Of a DNA stretch of 12,879 nucleotides, positions 1 to 6,858 are shown one piece after another. The notes below the pieces were generated by a model. That model saw only the letters and a program-made list of their open reading frames with translations. It was not told the origin of the DNA and made no database searches. The position numbers were made by a program, and so were the translations under genes. Position 1 is the stretch's first letter. Every line of letters begins with the position of its first letter. Source of the DNA: an uncultured Acholeplasmatales bacterium (GTDB taxonomy: Bacteria; Bacillota_I; Bacilli_A; ML615J-28; CAG-698); contig CALEGD010000061.1 of assembly GCA_937877075.1 (NCBI GenBank), positions 1-12,879 on the forward strand, given 5' to 3'.

Positions 1-455
1 CTATAGCAGATAATATTAGATATGGTAGACTAGATGCTACCGATGAAGAAGTAATAGAAGCAGCGAAAAAAGCTCAAATTCATGATTTTATTGTGACTTT
101 AGAAGATGGTTATGATACTTTAACCGGTGAAAGAGGAGTTCGTCTTTCCGGAGGTCAACAACAAAGAATATCCATAGCCCGCCTTTTCTTGAAAAATCCT
201 AGGATCTTAATTCTTGATGAAGCAACATCTTCACTTGATAATATTACTGAAAATATGATTCAGGAATCATTTTCGGAATTATCAAAAGGAAAAACCACAA
301 TCATGATAGCCCACCGTTTATCTACAATTAAAAAAGCTGATGAAATAATCGTTGTCGGAAAAGAAGGAATTGTAGAAAGAGGGACGCATAATGAATTAAT
401 AAAAAAAGACGGTTATTATGCCCGCCTTTATTCCGCATCTATGATGATAGATTAA
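1..455 (+). CDS. ABC exporter, ATP-binding C-terminal part (5' truncated)
   Basis: This is the C-terminal part of an ABC transporter nucleotide-binding domain. The reading frame is open from base 3, and the gene begins outside the window. About 150 residues are visible, starting with IADNIRYGRLDATDEE, a stretch typical of the region after the Q-loop in exporter-type half transporters (MsbA/LmrA/YfiB-like, membrane domain fused to ATPase). In order there follow the signature LSGGQQQR, Walker B ILILDEA, the D-loop SSLD and the H-loop AHRLST. Walker A and the membrane domain would lie upstream. The family couples ATP hydrolysis to export of lipids, drugs or peptides across the cell membrane. The substrate cannot be told from this part. 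Many such exporters are heterodimers encoded by adjacent genes, so a partner may lie upstream. The gene ends at TAA 453-455, with a weak terminator-like hairpin directly after it. Confidence 0.93.
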   Translation, partial: IADNIRYGRLDATDEEVIEAAKKAQIHDFIVTLEDGYDTLTGERGVRLSGGQQQRISIARLFLKNPRILILDEATSSLDNITENMIQESFSELSKGKTTIMIAHRLSTIKKADEIIVVGKEGIVERGTHNELIKKDGYYARLYSASMMID

Positions 456-477
456 GAGAAATAATTTGCTCTTTTTT
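454..477 (+). terminator. Probable terminator of the ABC exporter gene
   Basis: AAGAG (454-458) pairs with CTCTT (469-473) around an A/T-rich 10-base loop, and a run of T reaches 477. The stem is only 5 bp, so this is a weak call. It lies between the convergent ends of the ABC gene and exoA and overlaps both stop codons. Confidence 0.45.
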
Positions 478-1228
478 AGATAGTAATTTTAATTCCTACG
501 GGACAATGGTCGCTCCCATATACTTCTGACCAGATGAAACTGTCAATCAACTTATCTTTGATTCGATTAGAGATGATAAAATAGTCAATACGCCATCCTG
601 CGTTGTTTTTTCGAGCGTTAAACATATAGCTCCACCAAGTATACTTTATTTCCTCTGGATAAAGATAGCGGAAGGTGTCGGTAAAACCCGCTTCTAGCAA
701 TTTTGTAAATTTCGTCCTTTCTTCAATAGTAAAACCGGCATTCCTTTCATTAGATTTGGGGTTCTTGAGGTCGATTTCGTGATGAGCAACATTTAAATCG
801 CCACAGAGAATTACTGGTTTTTTCTTATCGAGTTGACTGAGGTAACCTCGGAAATTATCTTCAAATTCCATTCGATAATCAAGTCTGGCAAGTTCTCTTT
901 GTGAGTTAGGGACATAAACGTTAACAAAGTAAAAACCTTCATATTCCAATGTGATGATTCTTCCTTCATCATTGTATTTTCCGCTTTCGGTGCCATAAGT
1001 CACTTTAAGCGGTTTTTTCTTCGTATAGATAAGGGTTCCTGAATAACCTTTCTTTTCTGCGCAATTCCAGTATTCGTAATAATTAGGAAAATCGAAACTT
1101 TTTTGTTCTTCTTGCATTTTTGTTTCTTGGATAGCGAAAATATCAGCATCCATGCTATCAAAAAAGTCTTTAAATCCCTTATTCATTGCGGCTCGCAAGC
1201 CATTAACATTCCATGATACAAATTTCAT
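476..1228 (-). CDS. exoA: Exodeoxyribonuclease III (AP endonuclease, ExoA/Xth family)
   Basis: A 250-residue endonuclease/exonuclease/phosphatase-fold enzyme that cleaves DNA at abasic sites and trims 3' ends in base-excision repair, acting in the cytoplasm. Family motifs are all visible: SWNVNGLRA with Asn7, IQETK with metal-binding Glu35, VYVPN at about 104-108, the catalytic GDLNVAHHEIDL with Asp144 and Asn146, WRIDYF at 212-217 and the terminal GSDHCP with Asp240-His241. The length matches the ExoA family (about 250 residues). The start ATG (1226-1228) is preceded by AGAGGA and overlaps the TGA of the upstream acetyltransferase gene in an ATGA arrangement, so the two are likely co-transcribed and translationally coupled. 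All catalytic residues appear intact. The gene is convergent with the ABC transporter gene. Confidence 0.96.
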   Translation of the reverse strand: MKFVSWNVNGLRAAMNKGFKDFFDSMDADIFAIQETKMQEEQKSFDFPNYYEYWNCAEKKGYSGTLIYTKKKPLKVTYGTESGKYNDEGRIITLEYEGFYFVNVYVPNSQRELARLDYRMEFEDNFRGYLSQLDKKKPVILCGDLNVAHHEIDLKNPKSNERNAGFTIEERTKFTKLLEAGFTDTFRYLYPEEIKYTWWSYMFNARKNNAGWRIDYFIISNRIKDKLIDSFIWSEVYGSDHCPVGIKITI

Positions 1229-1776
1229 CTAAATTCCTCTTTTCTAATTATATAATAATGCGTCTTCAAAATACTTTGTAGTTTCTTGGAAAATTCTTCC
1301 GTGGTTTTAAAATATTTCATTCCGTTTTTTTCCATGATTCTCCCCGATGCAGGATTATGTATTTCATGCCTTGCATACACAACCCTGAACCCGACTATAT
1401 TGAAAGCAAAATTGAGTATTTCCCGACAGGCTTCACTAACATAACCGCGACACCAATATTTTCTGCTTAGACAATAACCAATCTCACAACTTTCATCTTT
1501 GAGATTAACAGAAAATAGATTTATGGCACCGATTGGAATTTGTTCAGACTTCAATTCTATTAGCCATTGAAAAAAAGTCGAGGTTCCATATTGCTTATCC
1601 CACATTTTAAGAATTTCAATTGTATCATAAATTGTTTTGTGGGAGTCCCAAGTTAAGTATTTTGTAACTTCATCATCACTAGCCCAGTTCTTAAACATCT
1701 CTTCCGCATCTTCTATAGTTCCTCTTCTGAGGGTAAGTCTAGGGCTTTCTAACTTGATGGTTCCTGTAAGATTCAT
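1225..1776 (-). CDS. GNAT family N-acetyltransferase, RimJ/RimL-like
   Basis: A 183-residue GNAT-fold acetyltransferase of the Acetyltransf_3 (RimJ/RimL, ribosomal-protein-like) type. The N-terminal IKLESPRLTLRRGTIEDAEEMF is the usual opening of this group, and WDSHKT follows. The acetyl-CoA-binding region is EIGYCLSRKYWCRGYVSEA (98-116), where the normal Q/RxxGxG/A loop appears as CRGYVS. The later ARHEIHNPASGRIMEKNGM (135-153) is the characteristic late motif of the family. Enzymes of this type acetylate N-terminal or side-chain amines of proteins, or small molecules including antibiotics. The substrate here is unknown. The start at 1776 is supported by GAAGGTGA upstream. It is the first gene of a two-gene unit with exoA; the pairing may be only transcriptional. 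Confidence 0.88.
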   Translation of the reverse strand: MNLTGTIKLESPRLTLRRGTIEDAEEMFKNWASDDEVTKYLTWDSHKTIYDTIEILKMWDKQYGTSTFFQWLIELKSEQIPIGAINLFSVNLKDESCEIGYCLSRKYWCRGYVSEACREILNFAFNIVGFRVVYARHEIHNPASGRIMEKNGMKYFKTTEEFSKKLQSILKTHYYIIRKEEFR

Positions 1777-1799
1777 GATTTCACCTTCAAATTATATTT

Positions 1800-1808
1800 A
1801 TTATATCA
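1800..1808 (-). promoter_or_regulatory. Extended -10 promoter for the acetyltransferase-exoA unit
   Basis: On the minus strand the sequence reads TGATATAAT, a TGn extended -10 followed by a perfect TATAAT (complement of 1800-1805). The hexamer 17 bp upstream (TTTAGG) is a poor -35, as is common when the TG extension is present. It lies about 24 bases before the gene start. Confidence 0.55.
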
Positions 1809-1909
1809 TAATCAGAAAAAATCCTAAATAAAAATGATGATTAATCTTTCTTTCAACAAATTTCTTGCTTTTACTTGGATATGATATCTATATATCGGGG
1901 GGACAAGTT

Positions 1910-4084
1910 ATGAATAAATACATCAATATCATAATTATAAGTTTTTTTTCAGTTTTATCATTATCTATAAAAAATATCGGCTATGTTTTCTTTATACCCA
2001 TTGCCTGTTTTTTATCGTTTTCAAACCCCAAAAACATTCTTTTAATAATAGCGTCATCGATTCTTTCAGTTATTTGGTTTAATTATCAAGATCTTCTAAG
2101 CATCTTAATTGTACTATCACTGATAACAATCTATCTTTTTATCTACAAAAATAAGAATTATATAATTAACTTGCTCTTTATTTTTGTTTTAGGTTTTGGT
2201 TCGCTTTCTTTTCTTTTGAAAGAAAACGAAGATATAATCCTAAATCTTCTCTTTAGCCTCATCAGTGTCGCCATCTATTCTTACTTTAGCTATAATATGG
2301 AAGGAGCCATTAATAAACAAACAAAAGGCAGGAACTTCACGTATAATGAACTGATTATGGCAACAATTTCGGTAATCGGAGCAACTACTATCACAATTTC
2401 CGGTATTAATCTCAGTCTTTTCGTGGCAATGTACTTTTCTATGTATTTTTCTAAAAATCAATATCCGGTACATTCCGTCTGTTTCAGTTTAATTTCAATG
2501 TTCTTTTTAAGATTTGTATATAATCTTGAAGAAAGCCTTCTGATTCCCTTTGTCAGCGCCTTTTATATGTTCCCTTCAATCTATGCTCCGGTATGTTTGA
2601 TTTGTTTTTGCCTATTGGGGATTATTTCGAAAATGGAGATATTTCCGGCTCGAATTTTAGAAGCGACTATCGCTCTCAGTATCATCTTTGAATTTGTAAA
2701 GATTATGGTCATCAGTAAAAACACTTCAGAAAAGATAATACATAATGTTTATCATCGTGCAGTTGAGAACATCAATCAGGAAGTGATCTCCTTTGCTAGT
2801 TTCTTGGACCTTTTCTCTAAAAAGTTTTCCTCTACAAAGGAATTCACGCAAAAACTGAGTGAAGGAATTAATAGTCTTACCAGGAATTATTGCGAGGCTT
2901 GTTATGTTCGTCCCGAGTGTTTTACAAAAAATAAAGGCAAACTCTATACCTTTTTTAAAAACATGATTCTCTATTCAAAAAGGAGTGATTATGGTCGGGA
3001 AGACAGTGATATTCTTGCTTTTTCTAAAAATTGTCCTTATATTATAGAAATGAGAAAAAGCTGTATTTTAATCAACGATAAATTAAACTTGTCCGGAGGT
3101 GCAACAAAATCAAATGCATTGATTGCTCAACTGAACGGCATCTCTAATGTTCTTCGTCAGTTTTCAATAGACAATACTTTAAAAACAGAAATGGATTATA
3201 ACGTTTTTACAAATATTCATAAAGGGTTAAATGATTACGGTTTTAATGTGTGTTATTTTGAGGTTTTAAAAAACCGAGCCGATGACTTTTTGGTTGAAGT
3301 TGGAATTAAAGGGGAAACCTTTAATAATATTAAACCAATAGCTGAGGGAGTAGGGGATATGTATATAGAAAACGGCACAACTTGTACTTTTAAAAACGCA
3401 ACCAAAGGGCGAACTTATATAATTATTATTCCGAAGATTAATTTTGAAGTTGAATATGGATACGGTTCAATCGCTCAGGAAGGAAATAATGTCTGCGGGG
3501 ATAATTATCTGATTAAACAACTCAATAATTCAAGGTTAATAGCAGCAATTTCCGATGGAATGGGGAAAGGATATGTGGCTAATCAAGAAAGCGGGAACAC
3601 CTTAAAATTTGTTGACGAAATTACAAAAACTGCAATCACAACTGAAACAGGATTGCAGATTTTAAACACATTTTATTTTATTCAGGATTACTTGGAAAAA
3701 TACAGTACTCTTGATTATTTGGAAATCGATCGTTCCAAAGGAGAATTAACCTTCTATAAAATGGGTGCCGCCTCATCTTTTGTTTTTCATAAGGACAACA
3801 GCTTCGAAAAAGTGATTAATACTGGACTTCCTTTTGGAATTGAGGAGATGATTGAAGCAAAAAAAATTCCGCTTCAAGATGAAGATTTAATAATTATGGC
3901 AAGTGATGGTATTTTTGAAAATATTGTTGACGAAAGAGAACTCGAAACATTCATCAACGGCATTAAACATCTTTCTCCTCAGAAAATCACCTACGAAATT
4001 CTTAATTTTGTCAGAAACCATAAGACTAAAAGTGGTGACGATATGAGCGTCATTTCCCTTAAAATCATTGCAAGTTCAAATTAA
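1910..4084 (+). CDS. spoIIE: SpoIIE-like membrane-bound PP2C serine phosphatase
   Basis: A 724-residue protein with the architecture of stage II sporulation protein E. The N-terminus (about 5-268) has some 8-10 hydrophobic membrane segments, followed by a central cytoplasmic region and a C-terminal PP2C phosphatase domain (about 515-720). The central region carries the clustered cysteines seen in SpoIIE (Cys328, Cys331, Cys337, then Cys375). The metal-binding acidic residues are in place: GDNY (Asp531), SDGMGKG (Asp549), ASDG (Asp666) and SGDDMS (Asp710-711). YSTLDYLEIDRSKGELTF and GLPFGI also match the family. In Bacillus, SpoIIE dephosphorylates the anti-anti-sigma factor SpoIIAA to release sigma-F, and acts at the division septum. 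The start at 1910 is chosen because GGGGGG (1897-1902) sits 7 bases upstream; a longer frame from 1865 lacks such a site. At 724 residues it is shorter than the Bacillus protein (about 827). No other sporulation gene is in view, and no clear sigma-A promoter was seen. Confidence 0.9.
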   Translation: MNKYINIIIISFFSVLSLSIKNIGYVFFIPIACFLSFSNPKNILLIIASSILSVIWFNYQDLLSILIVLSLITIYLFIYKNKNYIINLLFIFVLGFGSLSFLLKENEDIILNLLFSLISVAIYSYFSYNMEGAINKQTKGRNFTYNELIMATISVIGATTITISGINLSLFVAMYFSMYFSKNQYPVHSVCFSLISMFFLRFVYNLEESLLIPFVSAFYMFPSIYAPVCLICFCLLGIISKMEIFPARILEATIALSIIFEFVKIMVISKNTSEKIIHNVYHRAVENINQEVISFASFLDLFSKKFSSTKEFTQKLSEGINSLTRNYCEACYVRPECFTKNKGKLYTFFKNMILYSKRSDYGREDSDILAFSKNCPYIIEMRKSCILINDKLNLSGGATKSNALIAQLNGISNVLRQFSIDNTLKTEMDYNVFTNIHKGLNDYGFNVCYFEVLKNRADDFLVEVGIKGETFNNIKPIAEGVGDMYIENGTTCTFKNATKGRTYIIIIPKINFEVEYGYGSIAQEGNNVCGDNYLIKQLNNSRLIAAISDGMGKGYVANQESGNTLKFVDEITKTAITTETGLQILNTFYFIQDYLEKYSTLDYLEIDRSKGELTFYKMGAASSFVFHKDNSFEKVINTGLPFGIEEMIEAKKIPLQDEDLIIMASDGIFENIVDERELETFINGIKHLSPQKITYEILNFVRNHKTKSGDDMSVISLKIIASSN

Positions 4085-4389
4085 TACTTGACTAAGGGTC
4101 CCGGATAAGCTTGAATTCCACCTAGGACATTGATTACATCATAACCCTTCTGCCTAAGTTCATAACATAAAGCGATGCTCTTTTTGCCTTCATCACAAAT
4201 AATATAATATATGCGATTTTTTGAAAGATATCTCTCAGGAGATTGCATTATTTCTCCGATAGAGATATTTCTTGCTTTCGAAATATGACCGAGCTCATAT
4301 TCTGAAGTCGGTCTAATATCAATAATAGGAAGACTTTCTGTCTTGAGAATCTCTCCCAATTCAATTGCACTTATGTTTTTTACACCCAT
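4081..4389 (-). CDS. Single-domain rhodanese-like protein
   Basis: A 102-residue single rhodanese domain, expected in the cytoplasm. It shows the family's DIRPTSEYELGHI block (24-36), the active-site loop CDEGKKS (65-71) with Cys65 as the residue that would carry a persulfide, and the terminal VLGGIQAYPG (88-97). Such proteins transfer or carry sulfane sulfur, or act in stress responses. The acceptor is unknown. A longer open frame reaches 4533, but the extra N-terminal part is not rhodanese-like and covers the divergent promoter region. The ATG at 4387-4389, preceded by GGTGAT, gives a domain of normal length. Its stop shares bases with the spoIIE stop: the TTAA at 4081-4084 serves both strands. 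It is divergent from the PucR-type regulator gene. Confidence 0.88.
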   Translation of the reverse strand: MGVKNISAIELGEILKTESLPIIDIRPTSEYELGHISKARNISIGEIMQSPERYLSKNRIYYIICDEGKKSIALCYELRQKGYDVINVLGGIQAYPGPLVKY

Positions 4390-4404
4390 ATCATCACCAT
4401 TATT

Positions 4405-4435
4405 ATTATATTTGTTTGTTGTTTTTCGGTGACAA
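4405..4435 (-). promoter_or_regulatory. Possible promoter for the rhodanese gene
   Basis: The minus strand has a perfect TATAAT (complement of 4405-4410) and a TTGTCA (complement of 4430-4435, five of six matches to TTGACA). The spacer is 19 bp, longer than ideal. It lies back to back with the promoter of the divergent regulator gene. Confidence 0.4.
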
Positions 4436-4449
4436 AATGTGAAAATGAA

Positions 4450-4478
4450 TTCAGAAAAGAGTTTTTTTATGTTATAAT
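4450..4478 (+). promoter_or_regulatory. Sigma-A-type promoter for the PucR-type regulator gene
   Basis: TTCAGA (4450-4455) and TATAAT (4473-4478) are separated by 17 bp. The -10 is extended by TG at 4470-4471. The gene start follows 22 bases after the -10. Confidence 0.6.
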
Positions 4479-4500
4479 ATACATAGGTAATGGTGATAGT

Positions 4501-5154
4501 ATGAATAGTCAGTTTCGATCCAAACAAATGCACGAATACCTTTTTAATAACGGTGTTTTCCCCTTTAAAGAGACTTATTATCGTTTTCTAATGATAAATT
4601 TAGAGGATAAAGATAGTGAAATGGTCTTTAACTTTTTAAGGGAACTTTTTTGTGACGGAATAATCTTAAAAAATAATACAGATTACTTTCTTTTTTATTT
4701 CCTCGAACCAGAAATCATTTCTAAAGAGCTCTTTGTTTCTATGAGCGATGACTTTTCCGTTAATATAAAAATATATATCAGTGGCAGAATCGAAGCTTCG
4801 CACCCGGAAAATTTCCGAACTCTGTATCAAGCGGTAAAAGAGTCTTTAGCAGGGAAGCCTTATATCTATGCGACCAATGCGAACCTGATTCAAGAGATTA
4901 TCCGTACTGATTTTATGAGGTTAAAAGATTTGAAACCAGCAATTTTAAACAGAATCTCGGATGATTCTCAGATTGAAAAATTAATACTTACTCTGTTTGA
5001 AAACAACTTAAATGTAACCAGGACCGCAAAGGCTGTTTATATGCATCGTAATACCATAAATAACAAATTGGAGTATATTCGTCAGGAGACCGGGTTGAAT
5101 ATGCAGAACTTTACTGATGCAGCCTGTATGTATTGGCTATATAAGTCGAAATAA
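4501..5154 (+). CDS. Transcriptional regulator with PucR/CdaR-type C-terminal HTH
   Basis: A 217-residue protein whose last 55 residues form the helix-turn-helix found at the C-terminus of PucR/CdaR-family regulators. Key residues are LFENNLNVTRTAKAVYMHRNT (166-186), then INNKLEYIRQETGLN (186-200). The pattern 'LxxN.NxxxTAxxLxxHRNTxxYRLxxI' is easily seen. The N-terminal 140 residues show no domain I can name and no membrane segment. They may sense a ligand, as in sugar-diacid or purine regulators, but that is inference. The frame is open back to 4429; the ATG at 4501 is preferred because the promoter -10 (4473-4478) lies inside the longer version. GGTGAT precedes the start. It is divergent from the rhodanese gene and directly upstream of msmK, which has its own promoter. 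Control of msmK, of the rhodanese gene, or of itself is plausible but not shown. Confidence 0.82.
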   Translation: MNSQFRSKQMHEYLFNNGVFPFKETYYRFLMINLEDKDSEMVFNFLRELFCDGIILKNNTDYFLFYFLEPEIISKELFVSMSDDFSVNIKIYISGRIEASHPENFRTLYQAVKESLAGKPYIYATNANLIQEIIRTDFMRLKDLKPAILNRISDDSQIEKLILTLFENNLNVTRTAKAVYMHRNTINNKLEYIRQETGLNMQNFTDAACMYWLYKSK

Positions 5155-5159
5155 AACTT

Positions 5160-5174
5160 TGTGCACTTTGCACA
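5160..5174. promoter_or_regulatory. Perfect dyad TGTGCA-CTT-TGCACA upstream of msmK
   Basis: TGTGCA (5160-5165) and TGCACA (5169-5174) form a perfect 6-3-6 inverted repeat. It lies five bases after the regulator stop codon and directly abuts the -35 of the msmK promoter, which fits an operator. Because a T-rich stretch follows (5175-5188), the same sequence could instead fold as a short terminator for the regulator gene. Confidence 0.5.
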
Positions 5175-5203
5175 TTGTTTTTAATTTTAAAGGCTTGTAT
5201 AAT
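5175..5203 (+). promoter_or_regulatory. Sigma-A-type promoter for msmK
   Basis: TTGTTT (5175-5180) and a perfect TATAAT (5198-5203) are separated by 17 bp. The AAGGAG ribosome binding site follows at 5221-5226. Confidence 0.6.
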
Positions 5204-5235
5204 AAGGACATAAGCTATAAAAGGAGTTGATTAAT

Positions 5236-6351
5236 ATGGCAACAGTTTCTTTAAAAGGAATAAACAAAGTTTACGATGGAAATGTCCATGCGGTTATTGA
5301 TTTTGACCTCGACGTTAAGGACAAAGAATTTATCGTTTTGGTTGGACCTTCCGGATGTGGGAAGACTACTACACTAAGGATGGTAGCTGGACTTGAAGAT
5401 ATTACTTCTGGTGAATTGAGAATTGATGATGAAATCATGAATGATGTTGCACCGAAAGATCGCAATATCGCCATGGTTTTCCAAAGTTATGCCCTTTATC
5501 CGCATATGACGGTTTATGATAATATGGCTTTCGGTTTGAAATTGAGGAAGTTTGCTCGTGATGAAATCGAAAGAAGAGTCCAAGATGCAGCGGAAATGCT
5601 TGGTTTAACACCTTATCTCGATCGTCGCCCTAAAGCCCTTTCTGGTGGTCAACGTCAACGTGTTGCTTTAGGAAGAGCGATTGTACGTGATGCGAAAGTC
5701 TTCTTGATGGACGAGCCTTTGTCTAATCTTGATGCTAAGTTACGTGTCCAAATGCGTTCGGAAATTATTAAATTAACCGAAAGACTTGGAATAACAACCA
5801 TTTATGTTACCCATGACCAAATTGAGGCCATGACTATGGCAACAAGAATAGTTGTTATGAAAGACGGATATATCCAACAGGTCGGAAGCCCTAAAGAAAT
5901 CTATGACTTCCCTAACAATATTTTTGTCGGTGGATTTATCGGAACACCGCCGATGAACTTCCTTGAAGGAAAAGTCAGTGAAAAGGGATATTTTGAAATC
6001 GGAGAAAAAGCAGTTAAAAAAATCAAAATTCCGGAAGACAAATTTTCTTTATTGAAGCAATTGAATTATGTTAATAAACCACTTGTTCTCGGAATCAGAC
6101 CGGAAGATGTTCACGATAATAAGGAAGACTTCGGAAACTATCCGGAAGCAGTCGTCAAAATGAAGGTTGACGTTGCTGAGCTTTTAGGTGCAGAAACTCT
6201 AATTTATTCGGTTCTGAACGGTCAGAATATTGTTTCTAAGGTCGGCGCACGTGTTGATATCCATATGGGTGATGATATTGAATTGGCTTTGGATATGAAG
6301 AAATGTCATTTCTTTGATCCGGAAACCGAACTCAGGATTAAAAAAGACTAA
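5236..6351 (+). CDS. msmK: Sugar ABC transporter ATPase, MsmK/UgpC/MalK type
   Basis: A 371-residue cytoplasmic ATPase of the carbohydrate-uptake ABC transporter type 1 group. Walker A GPSGCGKT is at 37-44, the Q-loop at Gln83 (VFQSYALYPHM), the signature LSGGQRQR at 135-142, Walker B VFLMDE at 155-160, the D-loop SNLD and the switch His193 in YVTHDQIEAMT. The C-terminal third (about 240-371) is the regulatory TOBE region, with FIGTPPMNF and LGIRPEDV as family landmarks. The length is normal. The start is ATG 5236, nine bases after AAGGAG; an in-frame TTG at 5227 lies too close to the ribosome binding site. No permease or binding-protein gene is adjacent. This fits the shared ATPases of Gram-positive bacteria (MsmK, MsmX) that energise several sugar transporters, but the substrate is not visible here. 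A terminator follows directly. Confidence 0.93.
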   Translation: MATVSLKGINKVYDGNVHAVIDFDLDVKDKEFIVLVGPSGCGKTTTLRMVAGLEDITSGELRIDDEIMNDVAPKDRNIAMVFQSYALYPHMTVYDNMAFGLKLRKFARDEIERRVQDAAEMLGLTPYLDRRPKALSGGQRQRVALGRAIVRDAKVFLMDEPLSNLDAKLRVQMRSEIIKLTERLGITTIYVTHDQIEAMTMATRIVVMKDGYIQQVGSPKEIYDFPNNIFVGGFIGTPPMNFLEGKVSEKGYFEIGEKAVKKIKIPEDKFSLLKQLNYVNKPLVLGIRPEDVHDNKEDFGNYPEAVVKMKVDVAELLGAETLIYSVLNGQNIVSKVGARVDIHMGDDIELALDMKKCHFFDPETELRIKKD

Positions 6352-6355
6352 GATT

Positions 6356-6380
6356 AGCCACCTATGGGTGGCTTATTTTT
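6356..6380 (+). terminator. Rho-independent terminator of msmK
   Basis: AGCCACC (6356-6362) pairs with GGTGGCT (6367-6373) around the loop TATG, and a T-rich run (TTATTTTT) extends to 6380. The stem is 7 bp and GC-rich. It begins five bases after the msmK stop and ends four bases before the comK start codon, so it may also affect comK expression. Confidence 0.75.
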
Positions 6381-6384
6381 AATA

Positions 6385-6771
6385 ATGAATATCCTATATT
6401 ATATTGAAGCCGAAACTGAAACGATTGAAGTTTCCGAATTTCAGGAGAATAAATATAATTCTCCGATAAAAAAGATTTTCGAGAACCTTTGTTTGTCCGA
6501 ACTTACAACTTTAAAGGGGCGTATTGATGCGATTAAGAAGGTTTATAATTATGGCTATAATGTTCCGATATATATCAATTCAAACTTAATTCTTTTTAAG
6601 ATTAAAGACCATAGAACCTTATGGATTAATTATTTTAAAGTGGGAAGCATTATCAAGAAGAAGAACGGAGCCGATATTGTTTTTAAAAATGGTACGGTTC
6701 TGAATACCTCTGTTTCTTACCGTAGTTTACTTAATTCCTTCAGTAAAGCACAAAGAATAATCCAAGAGTAA
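6385..6771 (+). CDS. comK: ComK-family protein (short competence transcription factor homologue)
   Basis: A 128-residue protein resembling the core of ComK, the DNA-binding master activator of competence genes in Bacillus. From memory of the Bacillus sequence, the best match runs from Cys36 to the end: KGR near 44-46, NVPIYINSNLILF (59-71) like PIMVDPSNQIFLF, LWINYFKVGSI (79-89) like GWISHVHVKEF, IVFKNGTVLNTSVSYRSLLN (98-117) like VTFSNGKTMELPISYNSFEN, followed by the AQRI region. The protein is much shorter than Bacillus ComK (about 190 residues). It lacks the C-terminal segment with the FMLYPK motif used for MecA/ClpC recognition. Start choice: ATG 6385 gives MNILYY; the upstream ATG 6364 lies in the loop of the msmK terminator hairpin. 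Neither has a well-placed ribosome binding site, and no promoter was found between msmK and this gene. Family assignment is by eye and less certain than for its neighbours. Confidence 0.68.
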   Translation: MNILYYIEAETETIEVSEFQENKYNSPIKKIFENLCLSELTTLKGRIDAIKKVYNYGYNVPIYINSNLILFKIKDHRTLWINYFKVGSIIKKKNGADIVFKNGTVLNTSVSYRSLLNSFSKAQRIIQE

Positions 6772-6814
6772 AACGGTTTTATTTTTGATAAGATATACTA
6801 TTTGCGTGAAATCA

Positions 6815-6823
6815 TGATATAAT
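6815..6823 (+). promoter_or_regulatory. Extended -10 promoter for pgk-tpiA
   Basis: TGATATAAT (6815-6823) is a perfect TATAAT with the TGn extension. No good -35 is found at 16-18 bp upstream. The AAAGGAG ribosome binding site of pgk follows at 6846-6852. Confidence 0.55.
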
Positions 6824-6858
6824 AAGAATAACTTACTTATTAATAAAGGAGTGAAATA

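Noticed and set aside
1225..1228. TGA read as tryptophan (Mycoplasma-type code)
   Set aside because: TGA ends the acetyltransferase and desulfurase genes at family-typical lengths, and Trp positions in all genes use TGG.
1865..1909. Longer N-terminus for the SpoIIE-like protein and a promoter in the same stretch
   Set aside because: The upstream ATG has no ribosome binding site, the GGGGGG site fits ATG 1910, and no -35/-10 pair leaves room for a leader.
4390..4533. N-terminal extension of the rhodanese protein to 150 residues
   Set aside because: The extra 48 residues do not match the family and would place the start inside the divergent regulator gene.
6769..6785. TAAAA/TTTTA hairpin with T-run after comK as a terminator
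   Set aside because: The stem is 5 bp of A-T pairs only, with a three-base loop; too weak to call.
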